The translations under genes and the position numbers were made by a program. Below the pieces are notes generated by a model. The model was not told the DNA's origin. It did no database searches and saw only the letters and a list, made by a program, of their open reading frames with translations. Shown here one piece after another: positions 55,145-64,000 of a stretch of 64,000 nt of DNA; positions within the stretch are counted from its first letter, which is position 1; each line of letters opens with the position of its first letter. Source of the stretch: Megaleporinus macrocephalus (taxonomy: Eukaryota > Chordata > Actinopteri > Characiformes > Anostomidae); assembly GCA_021613375.1 (NCBI GenBank), contig CM038726.1, forward strand, positions 12,966,253-13,030,252. The letters are read 5' to 3'.

Positions 55145-55555
55145 GGAACGTTCTCGTGTCATTCTTAGGACCCACTCATCCATGTGGAAGGCACTCTCAA
55201 ACCATTTGTAAATGAATCCGTCCTTGCAGATCACATACACCTATACATGCTGATTGTCTTCCCTGGGGCTGATGGAATCATCCAGAAAGACAATGACACA
55301 CGTCACACAGCTAGAAATGTCCCACATTGGTTGGAGGAGCTGACCAAGACTTTCAAGTACTACCCTGGACCCCTAATGTCTAGACTTGAAGCCAGTTGAG
55401 CATCTATGGGACCATCTCGACCGTAATGTTTACTCTATTGATCCTCTATGACTCCAGATACCTGTGACCATCTACCAGGACCTTTTGAGTCTAGTCCATC
55501 TAGCTGCTGTCTGTGCTGCACACAGCACTTACTCTCGATATTAGCTGGTGGTCAT
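55145..55555 (+). pseudogene. Decayed Tc1-like transposase, C-terminal half
   Basis: The open frame 55184-55399 reads VLADHIHLYMLIVFPGADGI, then QKDNDTRH in place of the canonical QQDNAPCH (second catalytic Asp kept), then NVPHWLEEL. After a frameshift, LKPVEHLWDHLDR (about 55388-55426) corresponds to the DLNPIEHLWD catalytic region. Remnants of the C-terminal VAAVCAAH end follow near 55503-55525. It differs from the relic at 41311-42120, so two Tc1 lineages were present. Confidence 0.85.
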
Positions 55556-55558
55556 AAT

Positions 55559-55745
55559 CTCCAAAATGTCATCTTTACAGGAGAGGACAAAAACCTACTT
55601 TACTTTGTGTTAGTAAAACTATTTTACAGCATTTCTATAGGTCCAGTCATCTTAAAACTTTCACATAATGTAAACGGTAGCTGCTCCATTTAAATAATGT
55701 AGAAAAATGAAATCCACAAAATATTGAGATACAACTTAATATTGT
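55559..55745 (+). repeat. MITE family A, copy 3 (decayed)
   Basis: Shares CATCTTTACAGGAGAGGACA, CATTTCTATAGGTCCAGTCA and AATAATGTAGAAAA with copy 2. It abuts the Tc1 relic with no spacer. Confidence 0.75.
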
Positions 55746-57727
55746 ATGATCCACATGATTACTTTTAACACTAAACAAGATCCAAAGAATAATCTAGTGA
55801 ACAGTCTCTTCATGCTGTCCTCAAATAGGCAATATGACCATGTTATAGACTGATAAGCATCAGATCACATCAAAATAATGTGGCAAATGAACTTACAGTG
55901 AGTAAGTTAAATTACAAAAGACCTTACAAAAGTCCAGTATATCGTTATGCTTTATCTTCTCTGAGGTTTGTTTCTTATCAGAAAAAATCCTAAGTATTTA
56001 ACTGTAAGCGAGGGTCTGCAAGGCAACAGGGCAATTTTTGTGCTTGCTTCGCAAATACCTTTCAGATATGCAACTTACTTGAACAGTACTGTTTGTACGC
56101 CTACAATATTTGAGAGTCGAAAGGGCCATCCACAAATCATCATTGTGGTCAATCAGATCCAGGCATAACTCAGATATGCCACAGATAACCCAGCGATAAC
56201 ATGGGTTTCATATCACTAAACAACAGCGAGAATCTAAGTACCTCCAGATGGGCCCCATCAAAGGTCTGCACACATGTCGAGCAACTGACTGCATATGTCT
56301 CTGGTAGAACCACTCCCACTGTAAACATTTTTTAAGACCCTTGAATTTAAGGTCTATTTTTCATCTTTGTTGCAAAGAATTTATTCCTAGAGAAGTGCAA
56401 TACAGGGACTTTGTTAATGTGGTTGCAGATGGATACATTTAACAAATTGCTGTCTGCTGCCATCTTGTGGATAATCTCATCAAGACTATGATTTTAACCT
56501 GTAGATGAAGATCCTTAAAGTAGGAGTCCTGAACATTATAACCATATTCTTCTCTTATTTACTAAAGACTTTACTGACAAAAACATATCCTAGCTCAGCA
56601 TTCCTGCTGTCAGAAGCTTTATGAATACTTAATGGTTTTGCAATCCCGCTGGCTTCAAATGACTGAATTTACCCTTCAGTACTTGAACAATTTTAACTAA
56701 GTAGCCAAGGACAGTGGAACTTGTCTTTAGCATCTGTATTGGACACATATTCAAAAAACAATGTGAAAACTGTATATAACTGTATATATATATATAAAGT
56801 TTTAGCACTGACTATAAGTAATTGACTATAGGTTGTATAGTTCCTTTGCTGATATCAGAACTAAACCACACTACTAACAATATACACTGAATGCAAATGA
56901 TTGCATTTAAATGTTATTTTTTTATTTTCCAAGTTAAAGAATTTTCAAACTTGCATTTTTTTATAATATACATTGTTGCGAGTGGTCTCTGTACATGTAT
57001 CAATGATATATCAAAAATCAATGATATACTAGACAGGGAAAACTTTAAGCTGGTTTGACAAAGCTGTTGCAGTGGTTTTCCAGGTGGTTGTTTGGCTGAT
57101 AATATGGTCCAAGCACAGTTAGATTTAAACTGTCCAAACATTTTGCTGTTAATTATCTACAGGAAGCAAACACTGCAGGAATGCTGCCAACTATTGCCGT
57201 AGCCCATCCAGTAGCCTCTTTGCAGTTTTATGGTTCGAGCTTTGTTAAAGTCAGAATCCTGTCAGAATCTTCTTGAAAACTGTATAAGAAGAAATTTCTT
57301 ACAATGTGTGTATATAATTTTTTTTCTTCAAAAAGTCATTATACCCAAACAGTTACAAATGGATATACCATATTTTGAAATAAAACTCTTCATATGTAAT
57401 TTGACAAGAAGTTCACATGTTTTTTTTTTCATACTGTAGCAGTTTATAGTCATTACCACTATAAATGGTGTCTCTAATGTTGTATTATCGTCCTATCCCA
57501 TTTGCCCAGCTGAATGCCACAATAGGGGAGAGAAATAAGGCAGTAGAGTCATTAGACTTGGTTTTACCTGTCCACATGATTTGCTGCTGATGACAAACAT
57601 TTAAGAGCAGCCTTTTAAACCCCACTCATTTGTTCACTGCAACAAAAGTGCCGCAGGTTTAAAAAAAAGCTGTGGCTAACTTGTGGCAGGGATTTGGCCA
57701 GCATTTAACCACTCGCCCATTACAGTC
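55746..57727. other. Intergenic block and probable ddx54 3' UTR
   Basis: AT-rich without a gene. On the minus strand an AATAAA hexamer at 56921-56926 would give ddx54 a 3' UTR of about 0.8 kb. Other ends are possible. Confidence 0.4.
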
Positions 57728-57972
57728 TCATAGCCTCTTCTTCATCTTGCCTTTCTTAAAACGGCCTCGGCCGAAGCCGGACTTCATGACATCGTGAAGA
57801 CGTTGCTTGTTTCTTCCACGCAGCTTCTTCAGGCCGCCACTCTGCAGGAACCGCTGCTTAGACTGCTGCTTGCGCTGTTTGAGAATCTGCTCGTGGCTCT
57901 TCAGCTCCGAACGCACCCGTGAACCATTCTTGTTCAGGGGCTGAGTGCTGCCTCCCCTATGGCCCCTCTGAC
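57728..57972 (-). CDS. ddx54: ddx54 last coding exon
   Basis: Begins after acceptor CGTTCTCAG with GQRGHRGG and ends with the basic C-terminus [14 protein letters not shown] and TGA at 57728-57730. The upstream in-frame ATG near 57997 is intronic and not a start. Confidence 0.95.
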
Positions 57973-58806
57973 CTGAGAACGACATCCACACACACATTTA
58001 TTATGTAAATACACCTCGTTATTAGGACTTTAATTTTATAATGTAGAATAACTGATGAATAGTAGTGGCAATTAAGTGAGTTATCAATTATTATAGTTTA
58101 CCACTAGTTATTATAGAAACCACTTAATCAATATTTCCAGAATCTCCTATAACTTGTTTCAAGACAGCTTAAAAAAAACCCCGGAGAAAATAAACATGCT
58201 TGTGTTCTTGCACGCTAACATTGGTCAGTAATTCTTGCTACAGGAAACTTGATAAAAGCCTATAAATTATTTCTTGTTACGATAATGAAATGGCCGAGGC
58301 TTTCCATGTAGCCTATTATTGTTCGTAAGACTGGGTTTATATTGTTTCTATTTTTTAAACAACTATGATGTAATAACAATTTCAAAATTAAAAATGTAAG
58401 ACCATGTTGACATTTCATGTGGGAAGATGCTCAGAGGACGGAAAGCTCTTTATCAACACAGCAGCAAGACAGCACCTGTTTACTTGTTGTTCTTATCTCG
58501 GCAGATTGTTTTAAGATTATTAACACGTGTAACGTGTCTTTTAGTAGTGTCAGTTGAAAAGTCGAATGGCTTACTGTTTCTTAATCATCCAGTGTAGAAA
58601 CCTAAGGCTGTTCTCAATACCGCGTGAGCTTTAAAACATATATAGTCCACAAACTGTCCGGTTTCTTGTGTGTGAGGCGTGTAGACTGTGTGTCATCTGT
58701 GCCTCTAAAAGTTCAGTCAGAGCATAGACTTTTAGTATAGATCATGTGCGTTTAAGGTACCCTTTAATACATAAAAGAATGGCCATGTTTTTTCCCCATG
58801 TGTATG

Positions 58807-58841
<35 letters not shown>

Positions 58842-58853
58842 TATATATATATG

Positions 58854-58907
<54 letters not shown>

Positions 58908-61900
58908 CATCCATTGGTTACAAATCCATAACAAAATAATACAAATTTTGATTCCATACACACTCATTGTCATTAGATTAATCAATTAAGCGCTAGGTGC
59001 AGCCCTAGTTTAGAGTCAGGTGTGTTGCAGCAGGAAAACTCTGGTGGTGTTAATCTACAACCAACAATAAGAACCAGTAATTCAGAAGTATAGATTAAAT
59101 AATCCAGATTGGTTCATAAGTAGGCCTAATGGTTTTTAAAAAGAAAAAAGGATGACTTTACTAAAGAATAATCTATTTTAATCATAGTAAGTGTAAAGAG
59201 ATTTGGGCAGGGACATGTGCAAGTCTATTTTATGCAGGGTGTGCTGAAATGATTATTATTACTACTGTGAACAACTGCCACACAGAAATCAGCACCCCCC
59301 CACCGCCCACTTCCCTGGATTTTGATCACTTATACCTACTGTAGGAACAAAGCCTAGGAGACTATAGACTGTAGGCAAATAGTCATGTTAATAGCAGATG
59401 CTATGATGATTACATTATTTATTTTGGCCCTTTAGGTGTCCCTATAAGTCTTTGCCTAAAAGCCCACACTATAACAGCACAAATATCCTCTGTGGTCTTC
59501 TAATCAAAGCTTTATGCCTGTTAAAAGACTAAACTAACGCATAATAAATCATGTTGCTCAGCAAAAATAGTCCTAAACCTAAGCCAGTAGATGATGGTTT
59601 AAAATGACATGATTTCATACCTTTAAATTTCTGCCCCCTCATTCCTCCGTTCTCTCCATCTGAATCAGACATTTCATCATCCACCTTGTACTTCTTCTTC
59701 CATTCCTCATAGCTGCATTAACGTAAAGGAATGAATCTCAATAGCACTAGAGATGATTAATAACACAAGAGTTCATCACACTATCAAATCCATTCAGAAA
59801 CATCATTACAAAAGAGTAAAAACATATAAAAGGATACAAGTTTTTCTTCTTTTTCTTTGTACTGACTACTTGTCCACTCTCTGTTTTTATCTTGTTCTTT
59901 TTATCTTCCTTTCCTGTGTCACGGATGAAGCGTTTCTTCTTGCGATCCCTGGAGAGTCAGAGGAAACAGAGCAGTTACTTTTTGGTAGGGGACTGTACGA
60001 GAGTTTAGGTTAGCGGGTACGTTTGCTGGGTTTAGGTTTCTATGTCTGTCCACTTACCATTTCATCATGCTCTTATGCTGGTTCATTGTGTTGCTCTCAT
60101 CGCCCATGAGATCCAGCACTGCTGAGGAAGCCTGGTGGTCAAACGTGTTACCCTCTGCTGCAAGACTGAGTCTGAGAAAAAAAACCACACACAACAAAGG
60201 CAGTCAGCAGAGCTCCAGTCTCCACAGCAAACATACTACACAGTGATACAAGAGCCACAACGTGAAGGTAATACTCGTACCCCCGCTCCGAATTAAAGTC
60301 TTTTGGTCTGTAGGGGATGTAAAACTCCTCGTCTCGACCTGACTGCCTTTTTTTCTTGCTCTTAGGCTTGTCCACCTCCATTTCATCATCCTGCTTCCGT
60401 CTCTTTCCTCCAACCACCTCTGAGAACACGCCCTGGTGAAAGGGAGGAGTATTGTAAATTGAAATTTACATCATAATATTAACTGGACAATATATACTGG
60501 TACAGCATAAACGTTAATCAGTCATTTGTTTAAAAAAATTATAAGTTATAGTATCCAGACACCCATTCTAATTAGGAAATTCAGCTACTTTAAGGTGCAT
60601 CTGTTCAACTGCTCCAACATACATATACATTCATATACAGCCGCACATGATTTCAAAATGTTTACCATGTTTATAGCTTCCAGCCGGTTCTGTGATGGAG
60701 CACCATCCAGTAACTTTGAGATGAGCCAAGAGTGGTGTTCATGATCCAAGCTAATTGTCCAACAACAGTGACCTTACTAATGCTCTTATGAATTAATGTA
60801 CTTAAATCCTCAGAACAATGTTTCAACATTTACTGTAAATGTTATTGAAAAATTGCTGACAATCATAATTAGCAGCTTTTTATTTGTGCACAAGCAGGAC
60901 TAAAAAATCAGTGTTAAAAAAAAGAACCCACGATATTGTAACAATGATTTATTACTATAATTTATATAAACATCATATATCATATGGGTATTTACTTTTT
61001 TTATTAGTATTTTTACACTCTTGCATCTGTATACCTCCCACCATTGTCTGGTGGAAACTGGCCAACTTTTAGATGAAACATAAAAGGAACATATAATCTC
61101 TGAGGTAATTATAATCAGCATTTACCTGAAGATCCTCTTCTTCTTCGTCACTGTGTTGCGGTTCTGCTGAGCTAGCAGTCCGAACAACCGGTTTATTCAG
61201 CTGACTCTCCGTCCGCAGCTCTTCCCTTGTCCTCTTAAACTTGTCCACCACTCCGCTGTCCCGAGACCGCTTCGCCCGCATCACCTCACTCGCACTGGTT
61301 TTGTTGTTGGAGTTGATCTCAAAAATAGTCTGAGGCAAACAAAGAGCACAAGCAAGTCAGAAAAGCCTTTAACATAAATTCAGTCTTTGTTTGAGTCTCG
61401 TTTATATAAACATGAATATTCCCATATTAGAACTATTAAACTGATTAAAGGTCTTTACACACCAAGTGTAATTTATTTGTGTCATTTATTAAACCAAAAT
61501 TGATCACCAGTTTGTCAAAATTGTAAAAATGTAAATAATTAAGATGTAAACTAAGTCATTCAGAGTGGTTTGATATGAACGCTCTACCGTAATTGTGCAA
61601 TGGTACTGAAAATTGGGGGAAAACAATTAAATTTTTTTGCTAATTTTCACACAACATGAACACTCTGACTAATAAGTCAGCATACCAAAAAATAAGTTGA
61701 CAATTTCTCTACAGTCGTCAAAACAAATAAAATCTCCAAAACCTGTTCACACGGGACTCTCAACTGGGCTATGAACATCTTAGTTATGCATGGAAAAACA
61801 AAAAGCTGACACATGCAGTAGTGACGCTCTCCACGATACTTTCACTCCTGGAAGAACCAAGACTCGCCCATCCTTCCTGGTCAAACAGCATTTACTGTTT

Positions 61901-63315
61901 ATTATAGTCTTTGTGAAAAGTGGCAGTGAACTGAAACAGTCCCATGTGCAAGGATGTCTTATTTGCATTCAAAGTCTGTTTTGTTTTGTGTTTCATCACA
62001 CATCAACAAACTCAGCTCAAACTGAATTAGAGATCTTAGCTGCATGCCAAAGCATTTAAAAGATTTAGCTCCTGAAACAGTCTGCTCTTCATGCAGCGCA
62101 CCTTGCAGAGTCTCCTACTCTGAAGTACAGCATATATCTTTTTGAAATGTAAAAAAAGCACTGCTCATATGCCAACTTACAGATTTTGACTTGTACGACT
62201 TGATGGAGTCAACAATCTGCAATCGCTCCAGCTCCATCTTCTCAAGTCCTGATCCTGAAAGAACACCAGAAATGCCACTTCAAGCGGTTGAAGGTTGTCT
62301 TAATTAGTCCAGAACCTTTGAAACAAATAAGAAGCACACAAACCTAGCAATGGGTGAACAGCTATGGAAGACAGGTCTGAGGTCTTTGTTCGTTTGATGG
62401 ATTCAGGTGAGGGGTTGGGCCGTGATTTCAGGTACTGCTTATAAGCATTCTCTGCGACCCGTTTGAGGTTCTGGAGGTCTAGAGAGTTTTCATGGGCAGT
62501 GAAGAGATGTGCTTCCTCGTCATCCAAGATGCTCTGTGGAACGCGGCCAAAGACATCATCAGCATCTAGACCCAAAAGAAGAAGGAAAAAGAGACTGTAA
62601 ATACTGTAAATACTGTAAATACAACAGACATCTTGCTTAAAATACAGCATGCACAGGTCCTGCTAGATTGCTGTTTTTTTAAATGATGATTTTACATTTT
62701 TAAACAAAATTGGATTTTAATATTGTGTAATTACACAAATGTGTATTCAAATCCAAACATTTCAGTCAGTCAGCCCATTATGCCCCTATCTTATTAACAT
62801 GAATGAACAACTTGATAAAAACTTTACAAGCAATGAGACAGATTCTTATGGAGGTGAGATACCCTGTGGGTGATCAAGGGTCGCAAGCTCCATAGGTCGG
62901 CCCAGAAAAAGGTGAAGGTCATAAACAAAGGGGACTTCATCCGTGCAAATCAGGCTGAAAGCGGTACCACTCCTGCCAGCACGGGCTACACGACCTATAC
63001 CACAGGAGAAGAAGCCCATCAGAACACAAACCTAATATTGTTTTCAACAAGTAAGACTTGGTTAAAAAAATACATATAAAAGCCAGGAACTGTAATGAAC
63101 ATACCAACTCTGTGCAGGAAAAGCTTGGCTTTTGATGGGAAGTTGTAATTAATGACGTTGTCCAAGAGTGGGATGTCAATACCACGAGCTGCCACATCTG
63201 TCACCAGAAGAACCATTGCTTTACGGTGGACGAAACGACCAATATTGATCTTTCTGGCTGTCTGATCCAGAGCGCTGTAGATGTAGGCACACTCAATTCC
63301 TTCTGCAGTCAGCAG
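57728..63315 (-). CDS. ddx54: ATP-dependent RNA helicase DDX54, 3' part (last ten coding exons)
   Basis: Ten minus-strand exons join in frame to 1557 nt (518 residues plus stop). The first carries the end of the second RecA-like helicase domain: [16 protein letters not shown], motif [21 protein letters not shown] and motif [15 protein letters not shown], the last across a splice. Family landmarks follow: [37 protein letters not shown], the DBP10 C-terminal domain ([23 protein letters not shown]), WDRKKKRF, and a Lys/Arg-rich tail ([27 protein letters not shown]). DDX54/DBP10 acts in the nucleolus in 60S ribosome maturation; the vertebrate protein is also a nuclear-receptor co-regulator. Motifs Q to IV lie beyond 64000. 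No frame damage is seen. Confidence 0.96.
57973..59620 (-). other. Last ddx54 intron with compound microsatellite
   Basis: A 1648-bp intron. It holds (CA)15 at 58811-58840, an alternating TA/GT segment at 58841-58860 and a second (AC)n at 58861-58903. The end of a decayed TIR element (GATTAATCAATTAAGCGCTA then GGTGCAGCCCTA, about 58976-59007) has no partner end found. Confidence 0.85.
58811..58903. repeat. Compound (CA)n-(TA)n-(CA)n microsatellite
   Basis: Two CA tracts of 30 and 43 bp separated by about 20 bp of TA/TG alternation. ORFs of Thr-His or Cys-Val repeats here are artefacts. Confidence 0.98.
59621..59712 (-). CDS. ddx54: ddx54 exon (92 nt)
   Basis: Encodes [20 protein letters not shown] then [10 protein letters not shown] plus one base. 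The acceptor is TTAATGCAG and the donor GTATGA. Confidence 0.92.
59838..59948 (-). CDS. ddx54: ddx54 exon: basic tail segment
   Basis: A 111-nt exon encoding [24 protein letters not shown] and a run of five Lys. The GTATCC donor after position 59838 is the only nearby one that keeps frame with the next exon. Confidence 0.88.
60058..60171 (-). CDS. ddx54: ddx54 exon: rest of DBP10 C-terminal domain
   Basis: A 114-nt exon encoding [13 protein letters not shown] and [13 protein letters not shown], ending MMK plus two bases of a Trp codon completed in the next exon (KWDRKKKRF). The acceptor is TTTTTCTCAG and the donor GTAAGT. Confidence 0.93.
60281..60432 (-). CDS. ddx54: ddx54 exon: start of DBP10 C-terminal domain
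   Basis: A 152-nt exon encoding [13 protein letters not shown], a Lys-rich segment, then [16 protein letters not shown]. The acceptor is CTTTCACCAG and the donor GTACGA. Confidence 0.95.
61126..61329 (-). CDS. ddx54: ddx54 exon: TIFEIN and acidic stretch
   Basis: A 204-nt exon in phase 0 at both ends. It starts [20 protein letters not shown] and ends in an acidic run DEEEEDLQ. The acceptor is TTTGCCTCAG and the donor GTAAAT. Confidence 0.95.
62181..62254 (-). CDS. ddx54: ddx54 exon (74 nt)
   Basis: Encodes [20 protein letters not shown] followed by KSKS, joining in phase to TIFEIN. The acceptor is TTCTTTCAG and the donor GTAAGT. Too short and open-ended to appear as an ORF by itself. Confidence 0.93.
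62344..62565 (-). CDS. ddx54: ddx54 exon: post-helicase linker
   Basis: A 222-nt exon encoding [20 protein letters not shown], then [15 protein letters not shown] and SPESIKRTK, ending VHPLL. The acceptor is TTTGGGTCTAG and the donor GTTTGT. Confidence 0.95.
62592..62620. repeat. Nine-base tandem repeat (TAAATACTG)3 in a ddx54 intron
   Basis: Three successive TAAATACTG-type units lie just upstream (in gene sense) of the exon at 62344-62565. Confidence 0.9.
62863..62994 (-). CDS. ddx54: ddx54 exon: helicase motif VI
   Basis: A 132-nt exon. It completes [16 protein letters not shown] and continues [19 protein letters not shown]. The acceptor is TGTGGTATAG and the donor GTATCT. Confidence 0.95.
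63105..63315 (-). CDS. ddx54: ddx54 exon: helicase motifs V and start of VI
   Basis: The acceptor CTCTGTTTCAG precedes 63315 and the donor GTATGT follows 63105. It encodes [32 protein letters not shown] and ends FLHRV plus one base. Length is 211 nt. Confidence 0.95.
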
Positions 63316-64000
63316 CTGAAACAGAGACAGCACAGATGAAATGTTATTGTAGAGGTTAATGATGTAATGATGCAGAAAAATCTTATCTAGGGCTTTTTGG
63401 CAAACAAAGTACTGGCCAGAAGTGAGAGACCACAATTCATATGTTTAATTAAAACAGCCAGTACAGGAAAAAATAAATAAAAACCTTAAGACTTAAGATA
63501 AATAAAAACCTTAAGAAATTTACAGAGATACTTTTCCATGACTCATAAATAACCCCAAAGTTCAGACTTAGTAACTTATTGTCAGTTTCTCATGATCCAA
63601 ATAACCTCAATTACAAATTTACTTTTGATAAGTTAATCAAACCATAAGCCACGTCCTACATGTCCAGTTGTAGTGTTTGGTACAAGATTTCTTTTTTTTG
63701 CTGTTGTTCTTTGCTCAGTTAGTCTTCTAACAGATACACCTCTTTTCAGACTCACAGTGTAAACTTCTGTGTGTGGACAGGATGTACAGAAACAATGGTG
63801 TATTTTCTCAGATCTAAACCTCTTTCTCAAAGATGAAAGTACTGCTTATATGATGGTGACCATGTTAGTCGTCTTTGCCGGTCCTGCGCAGCTGTCAGAC
63901 AACCCAGCTTCTCTAATTTTAGTTGTGCTCAAAAATAATCGCAGAAAAAAGTTTCTTGTTCCTAACTGCTGTTTTAAGTACAAATTAAATAAATGAATGA
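63316..64000 (-). other. ddx54 intron, continuing past the window
   Basis: I searched the minus strand for the preceding helicase motif IV exon (a VVF..TKHH type sequence) and found none. The intron therefore extends beyond position 64000. Confidence 0.7.

Noticed and set aside
58732..58989. ORFs of Cys-Val or Thr-His repeats
   Set aside because: Translations of the CA microsatellite.
63316..64000. Search for the ddx54 exon with helicase motif IV
   Set aside because: No frame on the minus strand resembles it; the small ORFs here (63633-63830, 63769-63996) show no helicase sequence.

Overview
The window is vertebrate nuclear DNA, almost certainly from a ray-finned (teleost) fish. Two multi-exon genes have canonical GT-AG introns. 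Most of the rest is AT-rich, intron-like or intergenic sequence with dinucleotide microsatellites and short interspersed elements of kinds common in teleosts: MITEs, Tc1-like relics and tRNA-derived SINE-like repeats. An otophysan fish (catfish or characin type) is a guess from the repeat style and was not tested.

Layout. (1) Positions 55-3996 (+) hold the last three coding exons of a tbx5 gene: the end of the T-box plus the whole C-terminal region. About 1.4 kb of probable 3' UTR follows. (2) Positions 57728-63315 (-) hold the last ten coding exons of ddx54, a nucleolar DEAD-box helicase of the DBP10 family. They run from the last helicase motifs to the stop codon, and all ten exons join in frame (1557 nt, 518 residues). 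The 5' part of ddx54 lies beyond position 64000. (3) The two genes converge tail to tail across about 53.7 kb (3997-57727) in which I find no convincing protein-coding gene. Such a gap next to a developmental T-box gene suggests a cis-regulatory landscape, but no enhancer can be proven from sequence alone.

The gap contains several definable structures. There are three TIR elements with imperfect 8-bp target duplications (29784-30474, 39377-39786, 42369-42633). A 1.6-kb element with long inverted arms (about 53385-55000) carries a nested ~230-bp MITE with 30-bp TIRs. Two decayed Tc1-like transposases lie at 41311-42120 and 55145-55555, and a SINE-like copy at 50083-50328. A recent ~500-bp duplication (30881-31377 and 32714-33213) has duplicated flanks and a hairpin with a paired substitution, and an older ~110-bp duplication lies at 36909/37965. 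Two isolated CCAAT-TATA-Inr promoter-like arrangements sit at 17.7-17.85 kb and 22.07-22.2 kb with no long ORF downstream.

The two genes have no known joint pathway: TBX5 is a heart and forelimb/pectoral-fin transcription factor, while DDX54 works in nucleolar ribosome biogenesis and transcriptional co-regulation. There is no sign of an operon, CRISPR array, phage or other microbial system. The points most worth following up are the transposable-element architectures, the duplications, the promoter-like sites and the gene order.
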